Source: Moorella sp. E308F (GTDB lineage Bacteria > Bacillota > DSM-521 > Neomoorellales > Neomoorellaceae). Taken from it: a stretch of 64,000 nucleotides of DNA. The notes under the pieces are model-generated. The model worked only from the letters and a program-made list of their open reading frames with translations. It was not told the DNA's origin and searched no databases. A program made the translations under genes and the position numbers. This document shows positions 15,677-26,282 of the stretch, one piece after another; position 1 is the first letter of the stretch; each line of letters opens with the position of its first letter. The stretch lies in contig NZ_BJKN01000001.1 of the NCBI RefSeq assembly GCF_006538365.1, positions 186,001 through 250,000 on the forward strand. The letters run 5' to 3'.

Positions 15677-16426
15677 TTAAGCTCCACGCCGGTAGACCCG
15701 GATAATCTCCGCCAGGATACTGACGGCGATTTCCGCCGGCGTTTCAGCACCGATGTCCAGGCCGATGGGAGCATGAATTCGCTCCAGGGCCGCTTCGCTT
15801 ACACCCTCGGCCAGCAGGCGTTCTTTAACCCCCTGGACGCGCCGCCGACTGCCGATCATGCCGATATAGGCCGCCGGGGAGGCGATTACGGCCCGCAGGC
15901 AGTCATAATCATAGCGGTGCCCCCGGGTGACGATAACGATAAAAGTGGCTGGAGTGATCTTAATATCCTGCAGGGCCGCCGTAAAGTTATTACAAATTAT
16001 TCTATCGGCTGTTGGGAAAAGGGCGCGATTTGCGAAGTCAGGACGGTCGTCAATTACGGTTACCCGGTAGCCGGCCAGTTTGGCAACTGTAGCAACCTTC
16101 TGGCCCACATGGCCGCCCCCCAGGACGATAACTTCCGGTTCGGGGAGCACCGGTTCCAGGAAAAGGGTTACGCTACCCGCATCCAGGTCTATGGTTTCCA
16201 ACCGGGGCCGGCGCCCGGCTAAAACCTCCCTGGCCCGTTCAGCTACAGCGGCTTCCAGATTTACCGATCCCAGGCTGCCGTAATGACCCTCCGGAGTCCA
16301 TAGGAAACGGTTGCCAGGTGCCACTCCCGGCAGGCCTGCTTCTACTTTAACTACCATAGCGGCTACCCCCGGCTGCTGACCCTCCAGGGCCGCCAGCAGC
16401 TGCCGGAAAAAGGCCAATTTATCCAT
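15677..16426 (-). CDS. xdhC: Full-length XdhC-family molybdenum hydroxylase maturation protein
   Basis: This 249-residue protein has an N-terminal XdhC_CoxI-type segment (~1-90) and a C-terminal Rossmann domain (~100-249) with VLGGGHVGQKVA, VIDDRPDFANR and the YIGMIGSRRR motif. XdhC family members chaperone molybdopterin cofactor to xanthine dehydrogenase. The N-terminal part lacks some residues present in the short paralog, so the two may have split roles. It is the last gene before a terminator in a run beginning with gatCAB and a HAD phosphatase. Confidence 0.85.
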   Translation of the reverse strand: MDKLAFFRQLLAALEGQQPGVAAMVVKVEAGLPGVAPGNRFLWTPEGHYGSLGSVNLEAAVAERAREVLAGRRPRLETIDLDAGSVTLFLEPVLPEPEVIVLGGGHVGQKVATVAKLAGYRVTVIDDRPDFANRALFPTADRIICNNFTAALQDIKITPATFIVIVTRGHRYDYDCLRAVIASPAAYIGMIGSRRRVQGVKERLLAEGVSEAALERIHAPIGLDIGAETPAEIAVSILAEIIRVYRRGA

Positions 16427-16515
16427 GGCTGCTCTCCTTCCTCCGTCAACCTAAACTTTTGCAGGCCTCTTAACCTGACTCCCAAAACATTTTCCGCTTA
16501 CCGGGGGGCTCATGG

Positions 16516-17217
16516 TCAGCCTTCATGAGAGAGGCGGCCGCAAACATCGGCCGCTGCCAAATTGCCTTCCAGGCAAAAATCTACAAACTCCGCCATGGTA
16601 TTTACGAAAGCGTCCGGACGGGCGGCCAGCAGGCGTTCCCGCGGGATCCTGCTCCACCCTGCTGCCACGCTCGTTACCCCACCCGCCCTTGCTGCCAGAA
16701 TATCGTGGGGGCTGTCGCCGATCATTGCTACATCAGCTGGAGCAAGCTGTAATAGCTCGAGACCGCGCCGGACCGGCTCCGGGGCCGGCTTGTGGCTGCG
16801 CACGTCTTCCATGGTAACAACTACCGGGAAAAATTTTTCCAGGTTGAAAAGGCGCAGGCCATAGAGGGTGGTATCCCGCACGCGAGAAGTAACGATACCG
16901 AGCTTGATACCTGCCGCCCGGAGCTCTTCCAGGCCTTCCCGCACCCCCGGGCAGGGCCGTACCAGAGTGGCAAAATGTTCCTCGCTGAAGCGGCGGTAAA
17001 TGGGGATCATCTCTTCTACGAGATTGGGTTGACCGGGTACAAAGGCGCTCAAGCCGTCCCGCAGGGGGATGCCAAAATAAGGGTAAATCTCTTCCGGGGC
17101 TACCGTCCGTCCCAGGTATGGCGCCAGGGTATGCTGGAAGGACTTGATCACCAGTTCGGAGGTATCCACCAGGGTGCCGTCAAAATCAAAAAGTACGCCG
17201 GCGAACAAAACCCTCAC
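16516..17217 (-). CDS. HAD-superfamily phosphatase (pyrophosphatase PpaX/phosphoglycolate phosphatase-like)
   Basis: This 233-residue haloacid dehalogenase-type hydrolase has motif I DFDGTLVDT (nucleophile Asp and acid/base Asp), motif II TSRV (ThrSer), a conserved Lys in SHKPAPEP, and motif IV GDSPHDI. A helical cap sits between motifs I and II. Closest families are PpaX and Gph, so the substrate could be pyrophosphate released by HPr kinase/phosphorylase or phosphoglycolate; the sequence does not decide. It starts 3 bp after the gatB stop and is probably co-transcribed with gatCAB. Confidence 0.8.
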   Translation of the reverse strand: MRVLFAGVLFDFDGTLVDTSELVIKSFQHTLAPYLGRTVAPEEIYPYFGIPLRDGLSAFVPGQPNLVEEMIPIYRRFSEEHFATLVRPCPGVREGLEELRAAGIKLGIVTSRVRDTTLYGLRLFNLEKFFPVVVTMEDVRSHKPAPEPVRRGLELLQLAPADVAMIGDSPHDILAARAGGVTSVAAGWSRIPRERLLAARPDAFVNTMAEFVDFCLEGNLAAADVCGRLSHEG

Positions 17218-17220
17218 CCC

Positions 17221-18651
17221 TTACAGCCGTTCCTTCAGCAGCTGGTTCACCAGACCGGGGTTGGCCTTGCCCCTGGTGGCCTTCATCACCTGGCCCACCA
17301 GGAAGCCCAGGGCCTTGTCTTTACCGTTGCGGTAATCCTCAACCACACCCGGGTTGGCGGCCAGGACTTCCTCGACAATCTGCGTCAGGGCGGCCACATC
17401 GCTGATCTGGACCAGGCCCTTTTCCTCGACTACCTGGCGCGCCCCTTTACCGGTGGCAAACATCTCTTCCAGGACCTGCTTGGCAATCTTGCCGCTGATG
17501 GTCCCTTCTTTTTGCAGTTGCAAGAGACTCGCCATTTCTTCCGGCGGTACGGGAGATTGTCCCGGTTCCAGGTTGCCGGCATTTAAAAGGCGCAGGAAGT
17601 CGCCCATGATCCAGTTGCTGACGGTCTTGGCGTCGGGATAGAGGGCCACCACCCGGTCAAAATAATCGGCGAGATCCCGCGAGCTGGTAATCACCCCGGC
17701 ATCGTAGGCCGGCAGGCCATAATCGTCAATCAAGCGGCGGCAGCGGGCGTCGGGCAGCTCGGGAAGCTCCCTGCGCACCCGCTCGATCCAGGCGGCATCA
17801 ATCTCTAAGGGCACCAGGTCGGGGTCAGGGAAATAGCGGTAATCCTGGGCTTCTTCCTTGGTGCGCATGACATACGTCACGCCGCGATTCTCATCCCAGG
17901 CCATGGTGGCCTGCTCCACCCGGCCGCCGCTTTCCAGGATGGCAATCTGGCGCTCAATCTCATACTCCAGGGCCCGCTGCAGAGAGCGGAAAGAGTTCAG
18001 ATTCTTTACTTCCGTCTTGGTACCGAAGGACTGGCTACCCCGGGGCCGTACCGACACATTGGCATCACAGCGTAACGATCCTTCCTCCATCTTGCAGTCG
18101 GACACGTCCAGGTACTGGAGGATGGTTCGCAATTTTTCCATGTAAGCCCGGGCTTCGGCCGGTGAGCGCAGGTCCGGCTCGGAAACGATCTCTAAAAGGG
18201 GCACCCCCGTCCGGTTGTAATCTACCAGGGAATAGCCCCCGTCGGGACCGTCGACGTGGATTAGCTTGCCGGCGTCTTCTTCCATATGCACCCTGGTGAT
18301 GCCGATAACCCGTTCTTCGCCGTCAACGGTAATCTTTAAATGGCCCCCCCTGGCCAGGGGCAGGTCGTACTGGGATATCTGGTAGTTTTTGGGTAGATCC
18401 GGGTAATAATAATTCTTGCGATCAAACTTGCAGAAGGTTGCCACCTGGCAGTTCAGCGCCAGGGCCGTCTTTAGCCCGAACTCCACCACCTGCCGGTTAA
18501 TGACCGGCAGCACTCCCGGCAGACCCAGGCAGACGGGGCAGACATGGGTGTTGGGTTCACCGCCGAAGGCCGTGGTACAGCCACAGAAAGCCTTGGCATT
18601 GGTTTTCAGCTCCACATGGACTTCCAGGCCAATTACTGCTTCGTATTCCAC
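17221..18651 (-). CDS. gatB: Aspartyl/glutamyl-tRNA amidotransferase subunit B
   Basis: This 476-residue GatB has the cradle-domain start [12 protein letters not shown], the zinc-binding CGC..CPVC pairs, and a C-terminal YqeY-like tail domain ending GLVNQLL. It binds misacylated Glu-tRNA(Gln)/Asp-tRNA(Asn) and activates it for transamidation with ammonia from GatA. I place the start at GTG 18651, one base after the gatA TAA stop, with GGGAG 9 bases upstream. The frame is open further upstream but only inside gatA. Operon order is gatC-gatA-gatB. Confidence 0.95.
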   Translation of the reverse strand: MEYEAVIGLEVHVELKTNAKAFCGCTTAFGGEPNTHVCPVCLGLPGVLPVINRQVVEFGLKTALALNCQVATFCKFDRKNYYYPDLPKNYQISQYDLPLARGGHLKITVDGEERVIGITRVHMEEDAGKLIHVDGPDGGYSLVDYNRTGVPLLEIVSEPDLRSPAEARAYMEKLRTILQYLDVSDCKMEEGSLRCDANVSVRPRGSQSFGTKTEVKNLNSFRSLQRALEYEIERQIAILESGGRVEQATMAWDENRGVTYVMRTKEEAQDYRYFPDPDLVPLEIDAAWIERVRRELPELPDARCRRLIDDYGLPAYDAGVITSSRDLADYFDRVVALYPDAKTVSNWIMGDFLRLLNAGNLEPGQSPVPPEEMASLLQLQKEGTISGKIAKQVLEEMFATGKGARQVVEEKGLVQISDVAALTQIVEEVLAANPGVVEDYRNGKDKALGFLVGQVMKATRGKANPGLVNQLLKERL

Positions 18652-18652
18652 T

Positions 18653-20116
18653 TTAAGCCACTCCCAGCTCCGGCCGCCGCCGGTGATATTCGGTAGCTTG
18701 TTCAAAGGCGTAAGCTACCCGCAGCAGGGTTGCCTCATCAAAGGCTTTACCGATCAACTGCAGGCCAACGGGCAGCCCCTGGCTAAAGCCGCAGGGGATG
18801 GAGAGGGCCGGCAACCCGGCCATATTAACAGGAATAGTGCAGAGGTCAGACATATACATAGCCAGGGGATCCCCTGCTTTTTCTCCTAAACGGAAGGCGA
18901 CTGTAGGCGATGTCGGTGTTGCCAGCAGGTCGTATTTGCTAAAGGCGGCTTCGAAATCCCGGCGAATAAGGGTCCTTACTTTCAGGGCTTTCAGGTAATA
19001 AGCGTCGTAGTAGCCCGAACTCAAGGCGTAGGTGCCCAGCATAATACGCCGCTTTACCTCTGGTCCAAAGCCCTGGCTCCTGGTGTTCATATACATTTCA
19101 ATGATGTCTTTGCCCGGCACCCGGAGGCCGTAACTGACACCGTCATAACGGGCCAGGTTGGAGGAAGCCTCCGCCGGGGCCACCAGGTAATAGGCCGGCA
19201 GGGCGTATTCCGTATGGGGCAGGGAAGTCTCTTCGCAAATGGCCCCCATTTCCTCAAGTTTGGCAATGGCCCGGCGGACGACCTTCTCAACCTCTGGTTC
19301 TATGCCGGCGCCGAAATACTCCCGCGGTACACCTATTTTTAAGCCTTTAATTTCCGGTTGCAGAGCCGCCCGGTAATCAGGTACCGGCAGGTCGGCCGAG
19401 GTGGAATCAGAGGGATCATGACCGGCAATGACCCCCAGGACCAGGGCGCAGTCGGTGACATCCCGAGTAATAGGGCCGATCTGGTCCAGGGATGAGGCGA
19501 AGGCCACCAGGCCGTAGCGCGATACCCGGCCATAGGTCGGCTTCATACCGACGACGCCGCAGAAGGAGGCTGGCTGGCGGATGGAACCGCCGGTATCGGA
19601 CCCGAGGGCATAACAGGCCTCCCCGGCGGCCACGGCCGCTACCGAACCGCCGCTGGACCCCCCCGGCACCCGCTCCAGGTCCCAGGGATTACGGGTCGGG
19701 AAAAAGCCGGAGTTTTCCGTGGAGGAACCCATGGCAAACTCGTCCATATTGAGCTTGCCCAGTATTACCGCCCCGGCCGTTTTGAGGCGTCGGACCACGG
19801 TGGCGTCATAGGGCGGTACCCACTCGGCCAGCATCCGGGAAGCGCAGGTCGTCCGCACTCCTTCGGTGCAGAGGTTGTCCTTTAAGGCCATAGGCACGCC
19901 GGCTAGAATACCAGGGTCCTCGCCCCGGGCGCGGGCCGCATCAACGGCTTTAGCCTGCTCCAGGGCCTCTTCGGCCGTCCGGGTTAGATAAGCCTGCACC
20001 CGGCCATCGACGGCCTCGATGCGCTCGAGCATGGCTTCGGTAACCTCTACGGCGCTCACCTCGCGGCGCTGTAAAAGATCGCCCAGCTCATGGACGGTCA
20101 AATAGTGTAAATCCAT
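18653..20116 (-). CDS. gatA: Aspartyl/glutamyl-tRNA amidotransferase subunit A
   Basis: This 487-residue amidase-signature enzyme has Lys in VPMALKDN, the [12 protein letters not shown] signature loop, and the nucleophile-region Ser in [12 protein letters not shown], which complete the Ser-Ser-Lys triad. It hydrolyses glutamine and channels ammonia to GatB. I chose ATG 20116, preceded by GGGAGG at 8-base spacing, over the GTG at 20125. It lies 17 bp after gatC. Confidence 0.95.
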   Translation of the reverse strand: MDLHYLTVHELGDLLQRREVSAVEVTEAMLERIEAVDGRVQAYLTRTAEEALEQAKAVDAARARGEDPGILAGVPMALKDNLCTEGVRTTCASRMLAEWVPPYDATVVRRLKTAGAVILGKLNMDEFAMGSSTENSGFFPTRNPWDLERVPGGSSGGSVAAVAAGEACYALGSDTGGSIRQPASFCGVVGMKPTYGRVSRYGLVAFASSLDQIGPITRDVTDCALVLGVIAGHDPSDSTSADLPVPDYRAALQPEIKGLKIGVPREYFGAGIEPEVEKVVRRAIAKLEEMGAICEETSLPHTEYALPAYYLVAPAEASSNLARYDGVSYGLRVPGKDIIEMYMNTRSQGFGPEVKRRIMLGTYALSSGYYDAYYLKALKVRTLIRRDFEAAFSKYDLLATPTSPTVAFRLGEKAGDPLAMYMSDLCTIPVNMAGLPALSIPCGFSQGLPVGLQLIGKAFDEATLLRVAYAFEQATEYHRRRPELGVA

Positions 20117-20133
20117 CTTCCACACCTCCCGGT

Positions 20134-20418
20134 CTAAACTACCCGCGGCACTTTAAACTGCCCTTCACTGGCTGCCGGTGCCCCGGCCAGGGCCTTTTCC
20201 CGGGGTAGCCCGGGCCGCGCTACGTCATCGCGGAATACATTGCGCAAGGGCAACACGTGGGCTGTAGGCTCCACATTTTCCGTGTCCAGGGCGTTCAATT
20301 TATCCATATATTCCAGGATGGCATTTAGCTGTTCGGTGTAGGCCGCCTTCTCTTCGGGAGTGAGTTTCAGGCGGGCCAGCAGGGCGACGTGTTCTACCTC
20401 GGCTGTCGTGATAGGCAT
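20134..20418 (-). CDS. gatC: Aspartyl/glutamyl-tRNA amidotransferase subunit C
   Basis: This 94-residue GatC wraps around and stabilises the GatA-GatB complex. Recognisable blocks are [16 protein letters not shown] near the N-terminus, [21 protein letters not shown] in the middle, and a [11 protein letters not shown]-terminal segment. The start ATG 20418 follows AAAAAGGTGG. A good sigma-A promoter (20459-20487) lies just upstream, making gatC the first gene of the gatCAB transcript. Confidence 0.93.
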   Translation of the reverse strand: MPITTAEVEHVALLARLKLTPEEKAAYTEQLNAILEYMDKLNALDTENVEPTAHVLPLRNVFRDDVARPGLPREKALAGAPAASEGQFKVPRVV

Positions 20419-20458
20419 ATATAATATAACCACCTTTTTAAGTTAAGGTTTTTGCCTA

Positions 20459-20487
20459 ATTATAACAAACGGAGCATCAGGGAGCAA
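20459..20487 (-). promoter_or_regulatory. Sigma-A promoter of gatCAB
   Basis: The minus strand reads TTGCTC, 17 bases, TATAAT. The -35 overlaps the 14-bp palindrome GGAGCAATTGCTCC (20481-20494), which could be an operator or just coincidence. The leader to the gatC start is ~35 bases. Confidence 0.75.
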
Positions 20488-20506
20488 TTGCTCCGAGTTA
20501 AAAGTT

Positions 20507-20956
20507 TTAAAGCCATGAGGCGAGATCAAAATCTGCTGCAAAGGGATTAACAAAAGAAATGCCTTCTAAAATAGAACCAGTGGCAAAATCCTCACTAAAA
20601 ACAGTACTAATTTGATTAAGACGGGCCGTAGCCCATATCTGGGCATCCCAGTATGATAGTTGATATTCGCGAACACCCCGTACGGCTTCAATTATAATTA
20701 ACGGCGTTACATCTAAAACGGTCCAAGAAGCAAGGTAATTTTGAATCCGTTTTTGTGCCTGTTCTAAAGTTAATGGTTCTTTAATTTTACGGGTTACAGT
20801 AACAAAAAACTCTGCCAGAACTTGCGCACTGATGGCACCTATCTTCCTGGTCGCTAATAAATCAAGGATTTGTAGGGCCTTTACTTGTTTTTCTGGTTCA
20901 GAACGATCATAGGCATATACCATAACATTGGTATCAACAAATATGCTAGCGTTCAT
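20507..20956 (-). CDS. PIN-domain toxin (VapC-like ribonuclease)
   Basis: This 149-residue PIN domain has the N-terminal acidic residue in IFVDTNVMVYAYD, the conserved Glu in AQVLAEFFV, and the C-terminal Asp in SYWDAQIW plus VFSEDF. These form the Mg-binding acidic centre of PIN nucleases, which cut tRNA or mRNA when freed from their antitoxin. It overlaps the upstream antitoxin gene by 11 bp. Codon use looks more A+T-rich than the flanking gat and lig genes, which hints at horizontal acquisition. Confidence 0.85.
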   Translation of the reverse strand: MNASIFVDTNVMVYAYDRSEPEKQVKALQILDLLATRKIGAISAQVLAEFFVTVTRKIKEPLTLEQAQKRIQNYLASWTVLDVTPLIIIEAVRGVREYQLSYWDAQIWATARLNQISTVFSEDFATGSILEGISFVNPFAADFDLASWL

Positions 20957-21203
20957 ACAGTTCTTCCCGCTTCCATGTGCGCTGTCCTTTAGCCGGTCCT
21001 TGTTTAATTAATTGCTGGATAAATTTTTTTTCTTCCTCCCACGCTCTAACATCTTTTTTTTGCCATTTAGCGGTACTTATATGACTGGTAATTGCACGGC
21101 GGACCAGTTCCGCTTCTGTTATCCCCATTTCCTTGGCCCTTTGTTTTAGAATAAAATTCTGTTCAGCATTGAGATATAACTGCTTACGTATCATACGTTC
21201 CAT
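20946..21203 (-). CDS. Antitoxin of the PIN pair, ribbon-helix-helix type
   Basis: This 85-residue protein has an N-terminal beta strand (RKQLYLNAEQ) followed by two helices (NFILKQRAKEMG, TEAELVRRAITSHI), the pattern of ribbon-helix-helix DNA-binding domains. A charged C-terminal tail (~50-85) would wrap and inhibit the toxin. The start ATG 21203 follows AGAGGTG. Such antitoxins repress their own promoter, and an AT-rich dyad over the -10 at 21230-21258 fits that. Confidence 0.8.
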   Translation of the reverse strand: MERMIRKQLYLNAEQNFILKQRAKEMGITEAELVRRAITSHISTAKWQKKDVRAWEEEKKFIQQLIKQGPAKGQRTWKREELYER

Positions 21204-21229
21204 TAGTTTTTCACCTCTTTCGCTTGTAC

Positions 21230-21258
21230 ATTATATTATACATTATCTGCTAATTCAA
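21230..21258 (-). promoter_or_regulatory. Promoter and probable operator of the PIN toxin-antitoxin pair
   Basis: The minus strand has TTGAAT, 17 bases, TATAAT (with a second overlapping TATAAT). The -10 region sits inside an imperfect dyad TGTA...TACA, a likely antitoxin binding site. It begins directly after the ligA stop codon. Confidence 0.7.
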
Positions 21259-23265
<2,007 letters not shown>

Positions 23266-23275
23266 TTACCTCCCC

Positions 23276-25441
23276 TTACACCTTCCTAACGGGAGCGTAG
23301 CGGACCATGAGGTGCTTGATACCTTTTTCGGGAAAGGCTACGCTGATAACTGTATCCTCGCCTTCGCCGCTGATTTTTACAACAACGCCGAGGCCAAAAC
23401 TATTATGCTGGACTTTATCCCCCAGTTGCCAGTCATACTGGACCCGGGGAGCCGTCTCGTTCCCGTGCCGGCTCTGCTGGCGGCCGGTCATACCACCCCC
23501 GGGACTTGCCGGCCCCGCCTGTCCATCCCTGGCGATTAAATCAGGCGGTATTTCCGCCAGGAAACGGGAAGGAGGGTTGCTCATGGTATTGCCGTAAAGG
23601 TTGCGGGTCCAGGCATGGGTCAGGTAGAGGACTTCTTTCGCCCTGGTCATACCCACATAGCAGAGACGGCGTTCTTCCTCCATTTCCTCCGGGTCCTCCA
23701 GGGAGCGAAAGTGGGGGAAGACCCCTTCCTCCAGGCCCGCCAGAAAGACCACCGGGAACTCCAGGCCCTTGGCCGTATGCATGGTCATAAAGACCACGGC
23801 GTTACCGCCGCTGTAGGTATCGCTTTCGGCCACCAGGGCCACCTGGGCCAGAAAATCGGCGAGCTCAGGTTTTTCACTACCCTGGTCATAATTCCTGGTG
23901 ACCGTCAGGAACTCCTTTAGGTTTTCCAGCCGCGCCTGAGCTTCCGGCGTTTTCTCCGCTTCTAACTCCGCCTGGTAACCGGTTTCCCGCAAAATGGCGG
24001 TCACCATAGCCGTTATTGTTAAGTTTTCCTGCTGCTGGCGCAGGTTATCCAGGAGGGTTATCATTTCCTGGAGTGCCTGCCGGCCTTTAGCGGGAATACC
24101 GGGGATGTTCTCCAGCTGTTGTAAAGCCCGGTAAAGGCTTAAGGCCCTGCTGGCAGCGAAGGCTTCCAGGCGGGCCAGGGAAGTTTCGCCGATGCCCCGC
24201 CGCGGGACATTGATTATCCTTAAGAGGCTCGTGGCGTCATCGGGGTTGGCTATCACCCTCAAGTAGGCCAGGATGTCCTTGATCTCTTTCCGCTGGTAGA
24301 ATTTCAGGCCGCCGACGATTTCATAGGGAATACCCGCTTGGAGGAAGGCCTCTTCTAAAGCCCGCGACTGGGCATGGGTACGGTAGAGGACGGCAAAATC
24401 GCTGAAGGGCCGGCTTTCCTGGCTGTGGCGGCGGTAAATTTCAGCAGCGATATAATTGCCTTCATCGCGCTCATCGGCGGCGCTGTAGAGGTGCAGCAGT
24501 TCCCCTTCCCGCCGCCGCGTCCAGAGGCGCTTTTCCTTGCGGCCCACATTATGCTGGATAACGGCATTGGCCGCCTTGAGGATGGGCTGGGTGGAACGGT
24601 AATTCTCTTCCAGGAGGATTACCCGGGCATTGGGGAAATCCTCTTCAAAGGCCAGGATATTACCAATGTCGGCCCCGCGCCAGCCGTAAATGCCCTGGTC
24701 CGGGTCGCCGACGACGCAGAGGTTTTCACCTTTACCGGCCAGCAAGCGCACCAGGACATACTGGGCATGGTTGGTATCCTGGTACTCGTCCACCAGGATA
24801 TGCTGCCAGCGCTGCTGATAGTAACGCAAAATCAGGGGGTTATTCTGCCATAAGGCCACCGTCTGCATGATGAGGTCATCAAAATCCATGGCATTGGCGG
24901 CTTTAAGCCTCTCCTGATAACGACGGTAGATAGTGCCCTGCTGCTGTTCTTTTACAGTGGCACTCCAGCCGAGGTATTGTTCGGGTGTCTGCAAGGAGTT
25001 TTTAGCATTGCTGATAACATGGGCTACCGAGCGGGGCGGGAACTTTTTCTCATCCAGGTTTAACTCCTTTAATACCTCGCGAATGAGCGCCTGCTGGTCA
25101 TCGGTGTCGTAAATGGTGAAATTGGACCGGTAACCTAGCAGGTGGGCATCCCGCCTTAAAATGCGCACACAGGCCGAGTGGAAGGTGCTGACCTGGAGGC
25201 GCCGGGCCGCGTTACCCACCAGCCCCTCCAGGCGTTCCTTCATTTCCTGAGCCGCTTTATTGGTAAAGGTCACCGCCAGGATATTTTCCGGTGCCACCCC
25301 TTCCTGGATCAGGGAGGCTACCCGGTAGGTCAAAACCCTGGTTTTGCCGCTCCCGGCACCGGCCAGCACCAGGAGGGGCGCACCGCGGTGCTTTACGGCT
25401 TCTTGTTGGGGCTTGTTAAGCAAGGCCATAAAGTCTGCCAA
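23276..25441 (-). CDS. pcrA: ATP-dependent DNA helicase PcrA/UvrD
   Basis: This ~721-residue superfamily 1A helicase has the Q-motif LNKPQQEAV, Walker A AGAGSGKT, motif II DEYQDTN, motif III GDPDQGIYGWRGAD, motif IV-V VFMTMHTAKGLEF and motif VI VGMTRAKE. A C-terminal Tudor-like segment (DKVQHNSFGLG) binds RNA polymerase in this family. It unwinds DNA in repair and removes recombinase filaments. The start is uncertain: the frame opens at ATG 25462 with no ribosome site, while AGGAG is 10 bases before TTG 25441, which I prefer. Confidence 0.93.
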   Translation of the reverse strand: MADFMALLNKPQQEAVKHRGAPLLVLAGAGSGKTRVLTYRVASLIQEGVAPENILAVTFTNKAAQEMKERLEGLVGNAARRLQVSTFHSACVRILRRDAHLLGYRSNFTIYDTDDQQALIREVLKELNLDEKKFPPRSVAHVISNAKNSLQTPEQYLGWSATVKEQQQGTIYRRYQERLKAANAMDFDDLIMQTVALWQNNPLILRYYQQRWQHILVDEYQDTNHAQYVLVRLLAGKGENLCVVGDPDQGIYGWRGADIGNILAFEEDFPNARVILLEENYRSTQPILKAANAVIQHNVGRKEKRLWTRRREGELLHLYSAADERDEGNYIAAEIYRRHSQESRPFSDFAVLYRTHAQSRALEEAFLQAGIPYEIVGGLKFYQRKEIKDILAYLRVIANPDDATSLLRIINVPRRGIGETSLARLEAFAASRALSLYRALQQLENIPGIPAKGRQALQEMITLLDNLRQQQENLTITAMVTAILRETGYQAELEAEKTPEAQARLENLKEFLTVTRNYDQGSEKPELADFLAQVALVAESDTYSGGNAVVFMTMHTAKGLEFPVVFLAGLEEGVFPHFRSLEDPEEMEEERRLCYVGMTRAKEVLYLTHAWTRNLYGNTMSNPPSRFLAEIPPDLIARDGQAGPASPGGGMTGRQQSRHGNETAPRVQYDWQLGDKVQHNSFGLGVVVKISGEGEDTVISVAFPEKGIKHLMVRYAPVRKV

Positions 25442-25579
25442 GATCTTCACACTCCTAAACATAACTTATATTCGCCCCGATAGATAAAAAACCTGCTACG
25501 CGGTTCTTTTCTTTCTCTCCATCCAGGACAGTGCTGCATATAATGCAGAAGATAATAAAGTATATGTGAGGTGAACAAA

Positions 25580-26143
25580 TTGTTTATAAGGGACGCAGAG
25601 AAGCAAGTATTCCGCCTGAATGCTCCTCAGCAAGAGAAAGACATCGCGGCTACACTGACCGGCCTGGAAGAAGATTACCAGGAAGGCGGTAAAAATGCCA
25701 GCGTCTCCAACCAGCTGGCAGACAGTACTCCTGCACCCGCAGAAGAAGAGCCGCCCTGCCCAACGCCAGGCCATGGCCAGCCCCTGACCCTGGCCGCCCA
25801 CAGCCAGGCCCTATTCCGGGAAGCTATTTTAAACGGCACCGTTAACCAGTTGCTGGATGAGTTGCGGGTCTGGATCGAAAAAATCCGGGCTTTCTTGCTG
25901 TATGCTGATACCGGTATCGAGACAACCGGTAACATTGTTAACATCGCTAAAGGCACCCTGGAAAAGGAACTGGGCCTGACTCCGGCCACCAGTACCACCA
26001 GCACCACTTCTATGCAGCTGCCGGCTTCATCCTTACAATTAGTGTGGAACCTCATTCGCACCCCGGAATTCCAGCAGTTTACCGGCCGTATGCTGGCCCA
26101 GGTCCTAAAGATGGGCCTCAACCCACCTGAAAATCGAGTTTGA
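25580..26143 (+). CDS. Hypothetical protein, low-complexity middle region
   Basis: I do not recognise this ~187-residue protein. It starts at TTG 25580 (GAGGTG six bases upstream; GTG at 25571 overlaps that site). It contains a charged N-terminus, a Pro/Glu-rich stretch around residues 50-65, a central helical region (LLDELRVWIEKIRAFLLYAD) and a Thr/Ser-rich linker before a C-terminal helical part (QFTGRMLAQVLKMG). There is no signal peptide or membrane helix. It is divergent from pcrA. A TATAAT lies within the palindrome CTGCAT-ATA-ATGCAG just upstream, which may be its promoter. Confidence 0.6.
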   Translation: MFIRDAEKQVFRLNAPQQEKDIAATLTGLEEDYQEGGKNASVSNQLADSTPAPAEEEPPCPTPGHGQPLTLAAHSQALFREAILNGTVNQLLDELRVWIEKIRAFLLYADTGIETTGNIVNIAKGTLEKELGLTPATSTTSTTSMQLPASSLQLVWNLIRTPEFQQFTGRMLAQVLKMGLNPPENRV

Positions 26144-26144
26144 C

Positions 26145-26164
26145 GGGGCGGTTATCCCCGCCCC
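26145..26164 (+). terminator. Possible terminator of the hypothetical gene
   Basis: GGGGCGG and CCGCCCC pair across a 6-base loop directly after the stop codon, but only a weak T-rich tail follows. Confidence 0.45.
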
Positions 26165-26224
26165 TCCTTCCACCCGGCATGCGGGTCCACATCATGAGGT
26201 TCAATACTATCCCGGGCATACATT

Positions 26225-26254
26225 AAAAAGGACCTACTAGCTTTTAGTAGGTCC
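26225..26254 (-). terminator. Terminator of the betaine transporter operon
   Basis: The perfect 10-bp stem GGACCTACTA/TAGTAGGTCC with a short loop is followed on the minus strand by TTTTTAATG, 28 bp after the substrate-binding protein gene. Confidence 0.88.
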
Positions 26255-26282
26255 AGTGAAGTAGATTTTATCTTACCCCCGT

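Noticed and set aside
20481-20494. GGAGCAATTGCTCC as a terminator for the PIN gene
   Set aside because: There is no T run after it and it overlaps the -35 of the gatCAB promoter.
25536-25550. CTGCAT-ATA-ATGCAG palindrome as an operator
   Set aside because: It contains a TATAAT and may only be the promoter of the small unknown gene; no second copy or regulator was found, so it is mentioned under that gene only.
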